64,000 nt of DNA, taken from positions 3,564,120 to 3,628,119 of the forward strand of contig NZ_CP031447.1 of NCBI RefSeq assembly GCF_003391095.1, written 5' to 3'. A program made the position numbers and the translations under genes. Below, piece after piece: positions 1 to 7,796 of the stretch. Position 1 is the stretch's first letter. The number at the start of each line of letters is the position of its first letter. The notes under the pieces are model-generated. The model did not search any database. It was not told the origin of the DNA and saw only the letters and a program-made list of their open reading frames with translations. Origin of the DNA: Austwickia chelonae (GTDB lineage: Bacteria; Actinomycetota; Actinomycetes; Actinomycetales; Dermatophilaceae).

Positions 1-1
1 T

Positions 2-331
2 ACTCGTCGATCAAGCACGCTTTTAGCCGCTTGCATGCTTGCGCTTGGCCTGGGTGCCACCGCCACGCCAGCGTTTGCTCGAGTCGACAATGTCGAATGC
101 AACTGGCTGGGCTTGAACTGTCGAGGTTTCTGGGACCACGGCTATAGCGACACAACCGTCTGGTCAAAGTACAAGCAGCTCGACCTCAACCATGGCTCAT
201 CGGTCTTCGGCACGACCCCCCAGGGGGTCGGCTTGAAGGACGATTCCTACTGCAAACCCGCTAATACTTGGGCCAACTCGTACCTCAGCAATGTGACAAA
301 GTCACGAGCTGCCTATTATCGCAACTGCTAG
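2..331 (+). CDS. Lactococcin 972-family bacteriocin precursor (5' end outside window)
   Basis: The frame is open to the left edge and ends at TAG 329-331. The visible product begins T-R-R-S-S-T and runs into a hydrophobic stretch ending T-P-A-F-A, so an internal ATG at 35 would remove the basic n-region of a signal peptide; the true start probably lies upstream. The predicted mature part (after AFA, about 82 residues) carries the lactococcin 972 pattern: G-F-W-D-H-G-Y, then S-K-Y, H-G-S, W-A and a C-terminal A-Y-Y. In the founding member these peptides are Sec-exported and block septum formation through lipid II. Unlike it, this one has four Cys (two near the mature N-terminus, one in S-Y-C-K, one as last residue). 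The next two genes are the transporter pair typical of this family. Family membership is well supported; activity is inferred. Confidence 0.8.
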   Translation, partial: TRRSSTLLAACMLALGLGATATPAFARVDNVECNWLGLNCRGFWDHGYSDTTVWSKYKQLDLNHGSSVFGTTPQGVGLKDDSYCKPANTWANSYLSNVTKSRAAYYRNC

Positions 332-339
332 AGCAATGT

Positions 340-377
340 CGGAGTGAGCTTCCCGGTTCTCCGGGCAGCTCACTCCG
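340..377 (+). terminator. Strong hairpin between bacteriocin gene and transporter genes
   Basis: Arms 340-356 and 361-377 are complementary over 17 positions with one mismatch and a 4-base loop (TTCT). It starts 9 bases after the bacteriocin stop codon. No T-run follows, so it is more likely an mRNA 3'-end stabiliser or partial terminator that lowers transporter expression relative to the peptide. Confidence 0.55.
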
Positions 378-412
378 GTGTGTCAGTATTCCGGCGTACC
401 AGTTAGGCAGCA

Positions 413-2479
413 ATGGCGCGGCTTGCAAAGATCATCGTGTTGGTAACGGCGCTCTACATGGCCTTCGCCGTTCTCTGGAATGGTGCCAGGGACCCTTATT
501 TAGGGCTCGATTTAGCGCTCTACGGTGCGGCTGACCGTCCTGCGGAGCTGATAGGAAAAGCGTGGCCCGCGGAGGAGATGTCGCGGTGGTCCGAGCAGTT
601 CAACGTGGATGTCGTGGCAACCGGAACACCTGCAGATCCTGGGAAAATCGTTGGCTTTCCGGCACACAGCGGCTCGACCTTTGATCAGTGGCTGCGTGAC
701 GGCTACCCATGTCTGAGGGCGCCTTGTGTCACGCGGGTGCTGTCGCTCAAGGAGCATCCGGAGTCCTTGAGGGACTACGAAGTGGGCGTATCGAGCTTGG
801 CGTTCATCGGGCCTGATTCACACCGCGCAGCAGGTGTGGCAAGGAACCATTTCGAGGCGCTGGGATGGCGAGTCGGCATCCAGGAACTCAACGGTCCGCG
901 CGTGTGGCTGGCGCAGTTCCGCATTCTCTTTCTTCCTGCTCTATCCGCTGTCGTGCTCCTGCTCTTCTTTCTCGCGGCAGGTCATACGTTGGCCCGGAGC
1001 AAGGAGGTGGGAGTCCATGTGTTGCACGGGAAGTCTCGCCCGCAGGTGGCTGTTGCTCATTGTTTGACCTGGGTGGTTCACATCGGAGCTGGGTTCGCGG
1101 TTGTCGAGCTCGTTGCCTTAGCTGTCTTCTGGCTACTGTGGCAAGGTCATTTCTTCGTGTATTTCACGGTCTTCTTCGCCGTCCTCACTGTGGGGCTGTC
1201 GATGACTGCCATCACCGGGCTTCTCTTGGGGCATTACCTGCTCTCCCTGACCAGCGTCGTGGAGGCGATCAACGGCAAACTCCGGTTCGGTCCTTCGATA
1301 TTCCTGGTCTATATCGCTCGATCCATGGCTATCCTTGCCGTCGGCGTCCTGTCGTTGAGTCTGGCTGTCAGCGCCGGCAAGATTGCTGCCGGAAGATCTC
1401 TCCTGCAAAACATGGGCAGTCTTGACGCCTACAGCTCGTACGGGGTGAACACCGGTGCTACCGACGACAAGGCCGTGGCTCGCCAGGCCGCCGCCCAGCT
1501 GACACCACTGTTCCGAAGCGGGGAACTCCTGTTGACGCGATGCCAGCCGTCCCTCTACTACCAGCCCGCCGATCGATCCGGGATAGAACTTCGCTCCCAG
1601 GACACCGCTCTGGTTCTCGAAGCCAATGGCGCCTATCTCGCGGACTTTCCGAGGCGATTCGTCGATGGCCGACAGATGGATCCCGAGCGGGACCTCCCTG
1701 ATTCAGAGATGTCCGTCCTTTTTCCGGAAGGCACACCCACAGAGCTGAAAGAGAACATACGCGCCTATATCAGCAATCTCCTGTTTTCAAATGGCAGCTT
1801 GGGTCATGTGGACGGCTGGGTGACTACCGCTGTGCCCGTGCGTGAGTTCGAAATCCAGCGCGGCTCCACCAGCCCGTGCGCGATGGGCTCCCTGGTCAAT
1901 GCGACCGATCCGATCATCGTCGTCTTCCCGTCGCAATTCGAGCTGGGTGAGGATTTCGTCTTCGGGGGTGGAGGGCGCATGCTCTTGAAAACTTCTGACA
2001 TCGACCACATCACATCAGTGGCCCCTGCTTTCCACAGTGGGGTCGCGGAATACAGGTCCCTGAAGGTTGGGCTGGAGCAGGAAATTCCACTCTGGGAGGC
2101 TGGCCTGTACCGAGGCTTCTTCGAACTGGGTGTTTATGCATTCTTGTTACCCTTGTCCGCTATCGCAATAGCGCTGATGTACTCTCGGCAGAATAAGCAA
2201 CGGATCGCAATCCAGGGCCTGTCGGGGCGCCCATTCAGAGAGATGTGGCCGTTACTTGTCATCTTGGATGCTGTGAGCCTTGTTGCGGTGTTGTGGGCTG
2301 CACGCCCCACCGAAGCAGCAACCGTGGATCAGTTGACGACCCTCGGGGCACTTGCGTTGGGTGCCCCCACGCTGCGCTTCGCGACTGTGGTCGCTGTTCT
2401 TGCCTTGGTCTTCGCTGTTCAGTATTCGGTGCTTTACATGACTCAGCGCCGACTCGTGATGAAGCGGTCGGCAGCGTGA
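413..2479 (+). CDS. Bacteriocin-associated integral membrane protein (TIGR01654-like)
   Basis: The 688-residue product has one N-terminal membrane segment (about 6-24), a roughly 145-residue outside domain, a central group of four segments (about 170-330), a second outside domain and three C-terminal segments (about 570-680). This FtsX/MacB-like duplicated permease layout and length match the putative immunity/export proteins found with lactococcin 972-type peptides. An in-frame TAG at 404-406 fixes the start at or after it, so ATG 413 is chosen although its ribosome site is weak. It lies 81 bases after the bacteriocin gene and 37 before the ATPase gene, and probably pairs with that ATPase. 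Whether the pair exports the peptide or gives immunity cannot be told from sequence. Confidence 0.8.
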   Translation: MARLAKIIVLVTALYMAFAVLWNGARDPYLGLDLALYGAADRPAELIGKAWPAEEMSRWSEQFNVDVVATGTPADPGKIVGFPAHSGSTFDQWLRDGYPCLRAPCVTRVLSLKEHPESLRDYEVGVSSLAFIGPDSHRAAGVARNHFEALGWRVGIQELNGPRVWLAQFRILFLPALSAVVLLLFFLAAGHTLARSKEVGVHVLHGKSRPQVAVAHCLTWVVHIGAGFAVVELVALAVFWLLWQGHFFVYFTVFFAVLTVGLSMTAITGLLLGHYLLSLTSVVEAINGKLRFGPSIFLVYIARSMAILAVGVLSLSLAVSAGKIAAGRSLLQNMGSLDAYSSYGVNTGATDDKAVARQAAAQLTPLFRSGELLLTRCQPSLYYQPADRSGIELRSQDTALVLEANGAYLADFPRRFVDGRQMDPERDLPDSEMSVLFPEGTPTELKENIRAYISNLLFSNGSLGHVDGWVTTAVPVREFEIQRGSTSPCAMGSLVNATDPIIVVFPSQFELGEDFVFGGGGRMLLKTSDIDHITSVAPAFHSGVAEYRSLKVGLEQEIPLWEAGLYRGFFELGVYAFLLPLSAIAIALMYSRQNKQRIAIQGLSGRPFREMWPLLVILDAVSLVAVLWAARPTEAATVDQLTTLGALALGAPTLRFATVVAVLALVFAVQYSVLYMTQRRLVMKRSAA

Positions 2480-2516
2480 ACCTCACCCAAGACCCTGCTT
2501 CGTGGAAGAGGCATCA

Positions 2517-3182
2517 ATGTTGAATGTCGAAGGCCTCTGCAAATCATTTGGAGAGCGGTCACTCTGGTCGGACCTTTCCTTCTCGGTCGCGCCCGGCACG
2601 ATGGCGGCGATCACGGGGAGAAGCGGCACGGGCAAGACCACCCTCTTGAATTGCCTCGGTGCCATCGACCACCCGTCGTCCGGTTCGATCTGGTGGAAAG
2701 GCGAAGACCTGTGCACGCTGAGTGAGCGCCGCCGTCGCCTGCTGCGCCGTCGTGACCTGGGCTACCTTTTTCAGGACTACGCACTCGTCGACAACGAATC
2801 GGCGGATACCAATATCGGTTTCGCGGTGACGCCCCCATGGCCGTGGGCGCGAAAGAAGTTTCCTCGGCAACTCGCGCGTGTCGGGCTCGAAGACATCGGC
2901 TCGAGGCCGGTGTATCAGCTGAGCGGAGGCGAGCAGCAAAGAGTGGCCATGGCTCGTGTCCTGGCGAAGCAACCAACTCTTGTTCTCGCGGACGAGCCGA
3001 CCGGAGCGCTGGACGAGAAGAGCGGTGAAGTCGTGGTGAGTCTGTTGCGCGAACTCGCCGACGACGGAGCCGTGGTGGTGATCGCTACCCACCAGGACAG
3101 CGTGCGGTTGGCCTGCGATGAGTGGCTGGATTTGGATGCCATGGCGTCACTAGCAGGCTCGGAGGACCGACATTCGGACTGA
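2517..3182 (+). CDS. ABC transporter ATP-binding protein of the lactococcin 972 group
   Basis: This is a compact 221-residue MacB/LolD-like ATPase. Visible motifs are Walker A (G-R-S-G-T-G-K-T-T), Q-loop (L-F-Q-D-Y), signature L-S-G-G-E-Q-Q-R, Walker B ([12 protein letters not shown]) and the H-loop (I-A-T-H-Q). An upstream GTG (2502) is in frame, but GGAAGAGG at 2504-2511 is an excellent ribosome site for ATG 2517 (M-L-N-V-E-G-L), so that start is used. It follows the multi-pass protein by 37 bases and should energise it. Its occurrence beside a lactococcin 972-like peptide matches the TIGR03608 group. Confidence 0.88.
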   Translation: MLNVEGLCKSFGERSLWSDLSFSVAPGTMAAITGRSGTGKTTLLNCLGAIDHPSSGSIWWKGEDLCTLSERRRRLLRRRDLGYLFQDYALVDNESADTNIGFAVTPPWPWARKKFPRQLARVGLEDIGSRPVYQLSGGEQQRVAMARVLAKQPTLVLADEPTGALDEKSGEVVVSLLRELADDGAVVVIATHQDSVRLACDEWLDLDAMASLAGSEDRHSD

Positions 3183-3190
3183 AGGTACCT

Positions 3191-3481
3191 GTGAAGAAAG
3201 GGATCGAAGTGGACTGGACCAAGGTCATCGTCGAAGCAGTTGCCTTCCTCGCAGTTGCCACCCTCGGAGCTCTCGTCGGCGCACTGGCCATGAGACGCCA
3301 TCCTGCTGCGAGCAACGGTCGGGGACGAAGCCAAGAAATCGTCCTATCAGTGATCACGGCGTTCGTCGTGACTGAGATATGGGCCCAGTTCAGCCACATG
3401 GTGCGCTTCAGCATCGTGACGCTTCTGATCTGTTTCAGCGTTGCCTTCGCCACGACGCTCATGCAAATCAGACGCGCCTAG
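3191..3481 (+). CDS. Small membrane protein at the end of the bacteriocin cassette
   Basis: I do not recognise the family. The 96-residue product has about three membrane segments: V-I-V-E-A-V-A-F-L at the N-terminus, [10 protein letters not shown] in the middle and [10 protein letters not shown] at the C-terminus, with a basic loop between the first two. GTG 3191 has GAAGG five bases upstream and lies 8 bases after the ATPase stop; GTG 3209, with AAAGGGA five bases upstream, is an equally good start. A longer start at 3122 would overlap the ATPase gene by 61 bases and is not preferred. Position and size make an immunity or accessory role in the bacteriocin system possible, but that is inference. 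Confidence 0.55.
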   Translation: MKKGIEVDWTKVIVEAVAFLAVATLGALVGALAMRRHPAASNGRGRSQEIVLSVITAFVVTEIWAQFSHMVRFSIVTLLICFSVAFATTLMQIRRA

Positions 3482-3838
3482 CCGCAATACCGTTCAGTGA
3501 GCTGGAGATTTCATGCCGACGAGCGTTCCGTGATGTGAAACATCCCCTTGCCCCAGTGAGTACGGCGTCCTCCCAGTCTTGGGCACCCAAGACTGCCACC
3601 CATACCCTCAACAAGAACCAACTACTTAACGTTGCCGACACCAGAGGAGCCATCAACGTCCAAGAACAACCCACCTGATCAACGAAATGGCCGAGATTCA
3701 GAATGCTGTCTACCGTTCCGGGCTGCACGCCCGTACGCCCCGCATCCGAACGGCAGCGCGAGCCGTGCGAGCATGTGCGCCTGTTCTGCGCCGCCCGCCA
3801 GGGGGCGGACTTGCCAGGTCGACCCCGAGGAGTCCGAC
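3482..3838. other. Intergenic region after the bacteriocin cassette
   Basis: No convincing gene is seen in these 357 bases. It contains a perfect inverted repeat at 3575-3594 (arms AGTCTTGGG and CCCAAGACT, 2-base centre). No T-run follows, so it could be an operator or a weak terminator for the cassette. The phzF-like gene has its ribosome site at the right end (GAGGAG around 3826). Confidence 0.5.
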
Positions 3839-4684
3839 ATGCCAGCCAGCGTCGAAGTGGTCCGCTACACCGCGTTCGCCACTGATCCCAGCCTCGGCAA
3901 CCCGGCCGGCGTCGTGATGGACGCCGCCGGATTGTCGTCGAAGGAGATGCTGGCGGTCGCCGCAGAGGTGGGCTACAGCGAGACAGCCTTCGTCACTGGC
4001 CCGATCGACGACAACGGGAGCTTCCCCCTCCGATATTTCTCGCCCTTGGAAGAAGTCACCTTCTGCGGCCACGCCACGATCGCCACCGCCGCTGCCCTGG
4101 CAGAGCACGTCGGCATCGGCACCTACACGGCGCAGATCGCGGCGGGCCCCGTCATCATCGAAGCCGCCCGGACCAGCGATGGCCCCCGGGGCAGCTTCGA
4201 CAGCCCACCCACCGGCACCCTTGACCTCCCCCAGGATCGGCTCGCGATCTTGCTCGACTGTCTCGGCTGGGACAGCGCCGCGCTCGACGCCTCCTGGCGC
4301 CCCGGGGTGGGGGTGTGCGGCAACCAGCACCCCGTCCTCGTCGCCCGGTCCGTCGGCCAGCTCGCGCACTTCAGCTATGACTTCAACCGCCTCCAAGCGG
4401 TATCCAGGGAATTCAACTGGCAGACGATCCAGATCGTCGCGCGCACCGGTGAGGGCACCTGGCGGTCGCGTAACCCGTTCCCCCTCGGCGGCGTCGTCGA
4501 GGACCCCGCCACCGGGTCGGCCGCGGCTGCCTTCGTCGGTTACCTGCGCGCGCAGGGCGAGCTAGGCGAGGGCGACCGCCTCATCATCGACCAAGGCGTA
4601 GAGATGGGTCGCCACAGCCGCATCGAGGTCGACGTTCTCGCTGATCGAGCCCGTATCTCGGGCGTCTGCTCCGCCCTGGCCTGA
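3839..4684 (+). CDS. PhzF family isomerase/epimerase
   Basis: The 281-residue product has the PhzF family landmarks: N-P-A-G-V-V near the N-terminus, the catalytic glutamate region G-Y-S-E-T-A-F, F-C-G-H-A-T-I-A, and D-P-A-T-G-S-A-A-A near the C-terminus. PhzF proteins have a diaminopimelate epimerase fold; the founding member isomerises an anthranilate-derived intermediate in phenazine synthesis, but most homologues have no known substrate. No other phenazine genes are present, so a general metabolic role is more likely. The open frame extends upstream to 3632, but ATG 3839 with GAGGAG 8 bases upstream starts the domain correctly. It is convergent with the next gene. Confidence 0.85.
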   Translation: MPASVEVVRYTAFATDPSLGNPAGVVMDAAGLSSKEMLAVAAEVGYSETAFVTGPIDDNGSFPLRYFSPLEEVTFCGHATIATAAALAEHVGIGTYTAQIAAGPVIIEAARTSDGPRGSFDSPPTGTLDLPQDRLAILLDCLGWDSAALDASWRPGVGVCGNQHPVLVARSVGQLAHFSYDFNRLQAVSREFNWQTIQIVARTGEGTWRSRNPFPLGGVVEDPATGSAAAAFVGYLRAQGELGEGDRLIIDQGVEMGRHSRIEVDVLADRARISGVCSALA

Positions 4685-4705
4685 CCCTGAGCATGCCCAG
4701 CTGAC

Positions 4706-5164
4706 CTAGCCGTTTGCCGCCTTGCTGGCCGCATCGAGTCGAGCGGACAGGCCCTGCAGGCCCTTGCGGATCAATGCGCCGTAGCCGTCGTCGCCGAGTG
4801 CATCCTGGTGTGCCAATCCTTGCTCGAGCTGGGTCCGCGCGTCCTCGAGGCGTCCTTGGCGCAGGTATCCGTCGCCGAGGTTGAGGTGCAGGCTCGGTGC
4901 CATGCCTCGGGCATGAGCAATCCCGACTGCTGCGAGATCCGTGTCGGCGACATGGGCGTGGTTGGCCAGCGCCTGCTCGTCCCAGGCGACCTCGGCGTCG
5001 AGGTCCGGCTCGAGGTCGGCGAGGTAGTGGGCGATGACGCAGCGTTGGGCGTGGTCACTCTCGACCGTCTGGTCCCAGCACTCCTTCAGCGCTGGCCTGT
5101 CTCGATCCCGGTTCCCGTTCAACGAAAGTCCCACAGCCGCCGTGATGTCGTCCCAAGTCGCCAT
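4706..5164 (-). CDS. Tetratricopeptide-repeat-like hypothetical protein
   Basis: The 152-residue, acidic, helical, soluble protein has no signal peptide. Its C-terminal half contains a TPR-like pattern (L-H-L-N-L-G-D-G-Y-L-R-Q-G-R-L-E-D-A), suggesting two to three helical repeats for protein binding. Similar proteins occur singly in many actinobacteria; I know no function. The start ATG 5164 lies six bases after a TACTGT -10 element, so the mRNA is probably leaderless. It is convergent with the phzF-like gene and followed 160 bases later by the 3' end of no other co-directional gene. Confidence 0.75.
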   Translation of the reverse strand: MATWDDITAAVGLSLNGNRDRDRPALKECWDQTVESDHAQRCVIAHYLADLEPDLDAEVAWDEQALANHAHVADTDLAAVGIAHARGMAPSLHLNLGDGYLRQGRLEDARTQLEQGLAHQDALGDDGYGALIRKGLQGLSARLDAASKAANG

Positions 5165-5170
5165 GACCGC

Positions 5171-5176
5171 ACAGTA
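5171..5176 (-). promoter_or_regulatory. -10 element of a leaderless promoter (TPR-like gene)
   Basis: TACTGT on the minus strand ends six bases before ATG 5164, which would place the transcription start on the A of ATG. Confidence 0.6.
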
Positions 5177-5324
5177 CTAACGGGCGAAGGCGGTCGTCTT
5201 GAACAGATCGGACGTCATGGGAAGGACAGGGTCACCGTCCGACGCGGAGTTGCGGCGAACCACAGGCGCGTTTATGCCGCATACCAAGTGTGTTTGTGCG
5301 AACTTCGCTGCATCTCGACAACTA

Positions 5325-7796
5325 TCAGTAGTTGGTCGCCATATTGGTGAAGCGGCTGTAGTGGCCCTGGAAGGCGACGGTGATCGTCTTGGTGGGGCCG
5401 TTACGGTGCTTGGCGACGATGATGTCGGCTTCGCCCTCGCGGGGGGAGTCCTGCTCGTACATGGATTCGCGGTGCAGCAGCATCACCATGTCGGCGTCCT
5501 GCTCGATGGAGTTGTGGACGGCGATGCCGTCGGCGATGAAGTTGTGCGCCCCGAGGACGGTGGCGTCGTACACCTCTTCGACTCCGTCCAGCTCGATCGA
5601 TTCCACCACGTCCCACATGACGTCGTTCACGGCTTCCAGGTCGAGCCCGTCGCCGTCGAGGCAGGCCGCGATCTGGGGCAGCGCCTCGTCGTCCTGCCCA
5701 CCGCCGGCCAGCGCCGTCGCGACCCGGCCCCAGGCTCCGTGGGAGACCGCCCCGGACGTCGTCTCCGCCTCAGCGAGTTTCACCGCCCGGATCTCCCCGG
5801 TGTCTGCGGCGTCCATGGCCGGGGCCTCTGTGCCAGGAGCCCCCACCATCTCGGTCACCAAAGCGTCCGCCGTCACCACTTCAGTGGTCACTGCAGTCGA
5901 TTCCCGCACGATGTCCAGCAGTCGCAAAGCGTCGACAGCGGCATCGCCGTCGATACCGATCTCCTGGAGGAACCGGCGCTGGCAGTCGACGTCGACGATG
6001 TCGAGCATCCACCCGGTCTCGTCGCCGACGAGCTGTCCGGTGATCCCGAAACGGCACAGCAGGAGAGTCACCCGGTCGAGCAGCCCCCGGTTGGTGGCGA
6101 AACAGAAGATCTGACCGCCTGCGTGATCCTCCGGGAGCATCACCCCACCGGCAACAGTGAAGAAAGCGCGCAGGAAGAGTGCGATCTGACGTTTCGGCAG
6201 GTGGAAGACCGCCTGCGGGATCACCGCATCCGGCGAAAAGGCGCACAGTTGAGCGGCCGCCGCGACGTCTTCGTCCTGCCAGCTGTCATCGCACCGTGTC
6301 GGCGCCGAGATGTGGCGAGGAACCGCAAGGCGCTGACCCGCCCGTAGATCGCCCAAGGCCTGCCAGCCGTCGAAGGTCAGGAAAGGGTGGTTCTCCGTGG
6401 CGCGGACCGTCCGCCCGGAAGCGGTCGTCAGCCGGAAGACCGGCCGCGCCCCCGTGGGGAAGGCATGGGTCATCAGACGCGGCACGTAACGCAGGGACTC
6501 GTCCAAGGCCCAGACCGGGATGTCACGGGCGCCGGAGACCACCAGTTCGGCGATGGAGACCTCGGCGCCGGTGTCGGCCCGCAGCACTCTGGTGTCGCCG
6601 GTCAGACAACCCGACTCACGCAAGTCACTGACCTGGGGTTTTTTGTCGGTGCGTTGTTCCGGCCCACGGTTCAGCTGGGAAAGCGCGATGACCGGCACTT
6701 CCAGCTCCTTGGCCAGCAGCTTCAACGCACGGGAGAATTCGGAGACTTCCTGCTGGCGGCTCTCGACCCGTTTGCCGGAGCTCATCAGCTGCAGATAGTC
6801 GATCACGATGAGTTTGAGGTTGTTGCGTTGCTTGAGCCGACGGCATTTCGCGCGGATCTCCATCAGCGACATGTTCGGTGAGTCGTCGATGAACAGGGGT
6901 GCGGTGTCGAAGTCCGAGGCGAGCCGGGCGAGTTTCTCCCAGTCCCGGTCCTCGAGTTTTCCTCGGCGGACCTTGGACAGGTTGATGCCGGCTTCGGCGG
7001 AGATCAGACGCATCGTGATCTCCGAACGGCTCATCTCCAGGGAGAAGATGACGGCGGCCTGCTTGTGCTTGATCGCAGCCGCCCGCACGAAGTCCAGCGC
7101 CAGAGTGGACTTTCCGACTGCCGGGCGAGCAGCGATGACGATCATCTGACCGGCGTGCAACCCGTTGGTGAGTTCGTCGAGTTCAGCGAATCCCGTAGGT
7201 ACTCCGGCCATGTCACCGGAAGCACCCCCGGCGGCCTCGATCTCGTCGTAGGTGGGCTCCAGGAGGTCGCGCAGCAGGTGGTAGTCCTCCGAGCCACGCT
7301 TGTCGGCGACGGCGTAGACCTCGGCCTGAGCAGCATTGACGATCTCTTCGACGTCCCCTCCACCCTGCCCGTAGCCCATCTGCACGATGCGGGTGCCGGC
7401 GTCGACCAGGCGACGCAAGGTGGCCCGCTCAGCGACGATCTGGGCGTAATACCCGGCGTTGGCCGCCGTGGGCACCGAGGAGATGAGCTGGTGCAAATAG
7501 GACTGCCCACCGATCCGGGTGAGCTCGCCCCGTTTGGTCAGCTCATCGGCGACGGTGATCGCGTCGGCCGGTTCGCCACGACCGTACAGGTCGAGAACCG
7601 CGTCATAGATGAGCTCATGGGCCGGACGGTAGAAGTCGGTTCCGCGGAGGGTCTCCACACAGTCCGCGATGGCGTCCTTGGAGAGGAGCATCCCGCCGAG
7701 GACGGATTGCTCGGCGTGGACATCCTGGGGTGGCATCCGGTCGTCCGGGCCGCCGCTGGACGAGGCGAACTGTTCCTCGAGTTCAGAAAGCGACAT
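5325..7796 (-). CDS. dnaB: Replicative DNA helicase DnaB containing an intein
   Basis: The precursor has 823 residues: N-extein 396, intein 366, C-extein 61, giving a spliced helicase of 457 residues, the usual DnaB length. The N-extein has the DnaB N-terminal domain (P-Q-D-V-H-A-E-Q-S-V-L-G near 23-34), Walker A (A-R-P-A-V-G-K-S near 223-230) and Walker B (V-I-D-Y-L-Q-L near 331-337). The C-extein ends with the conserved helicase tail. It unwinds DNA at the replication fork. ATG 7796 is chosen because the conserved protein begins there; a GGAG lies 14 bases upstream, so the start is not certain, and the frame is open to 7976. In many actinobacteria dnaB lies close to rplI; here they are about 27 kb apart. 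Confidence 0.95.
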   Translation of the reverse strand: MSLSELEEQFASSSGGPDDRMPPQDVHAEQSVLGGMLLSKDAIADCVETLRGTDFYRPAHELIYDAVLDLYGRGEPADAITVADELTKRGELTRIGGQSYLHQLISSVPTAANAGYYAQIVAERATLRRLVDAGTRIVQMGYGQGGGDVEEIVNAAQAEVYAVADKRGSEDYHLLRDLLEPTYDEIEAAGGASGDMAGVPTGFAELDELTNGLHAGQMIVIAARPAVGKSTLALDFVRAAAIKHKQAAVIFSLEMSRSEITMRLISAEAGINLSKVRRGKLEDRDWEKLARLASDFDTAPLFIDDSPNMSLMEIRAKCRRLKQRNNLKLIVIDYLQLMSSGKRVESRQQEVSEFSRALKLLAKELEVPVIALSQLNRGPEQRTDKKPQVSDLRESGCLTGDTRVLRADTGAEVSIAELVVSGARDIPVWALDESLRYVPRLMTHAFPTGARPVFRLTTASGRTVRATENHPFLTFDGWQALGDLRAGQRLAVPRHISAPTRCDDSWQDEDVAAAAQLCAFSPDAVIPQAVFHLPKRQIALFLRAFFTVAGGVMLPEDHAGGQIFCFATNRGLLDRVTLLLCRFGITGQLVGDETGWMLDIVDVDCQRRFLQEIGIDGDAAVDALRLLDIVRESTAVTTEVVTADALVTEMVGAPGTEAPAMDAADTGEIRAVKLAEAETTSGAVSHGAWGRVATALAGGGQDDEALPQIAACLDGDGLDLEAVNDVMWDVVESIELDGVEEVYDATVLGAHNFIADGIAVHNSIEQDADMVMLLHRESMYEQDSPREGEADIIVAKHRNGPTKTITVAFQGHYSRFTNMATNY
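5511..6608 (-). other. Intein inside DnaB (366 residues)
   Basis: The element starts with Cys (C-L-T-G-D-T, block A) after R-E-S-G and ends H-N before S-I-E-Q-D-A-D, the +1 Ser being provided by the C-extein. Block B is T-E-N-H-P-F (intein residues 71-76, with Thr71 and His74). Blocks F and G are Y-D-A-T-V-L-G-A-H-N-F and G-I-A-V-H-N. The site in the conserved R-E-S-G / S-I-E-Q motif is a known DnaB intein position. The middle has a DOD-endonuclease-like segment (L-F-L-R-A-F-F-T-V-A-G-G-V near 144-156) that lacks the acidic residue of LAGLIDADG, and no first motif is visible. Splicing residues are intact, so splicing is likely; homing is probably lost. Confidence 0.93.

Noticed and set aside
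413..2479. Possible FtsX/MacB drug efflux permease unrelated to bacteriocin
   Set aside because: Size, number of segments and location directly behind a lactococcin 972-like gene fit the bacteriocin-associated family better.
3839..4684. Phenazine biosynthesis cluster
   Set aside because: Only a PhzF-like gene is present; the family is widespread outside phenazine pathways.
5199..6347. Long plus-strand open frame (382 codons) opposite the intein
   Set aside because: Antisense shadow of dnaB; composition is that of a reversed high-GC coding strand and no motif is visible.
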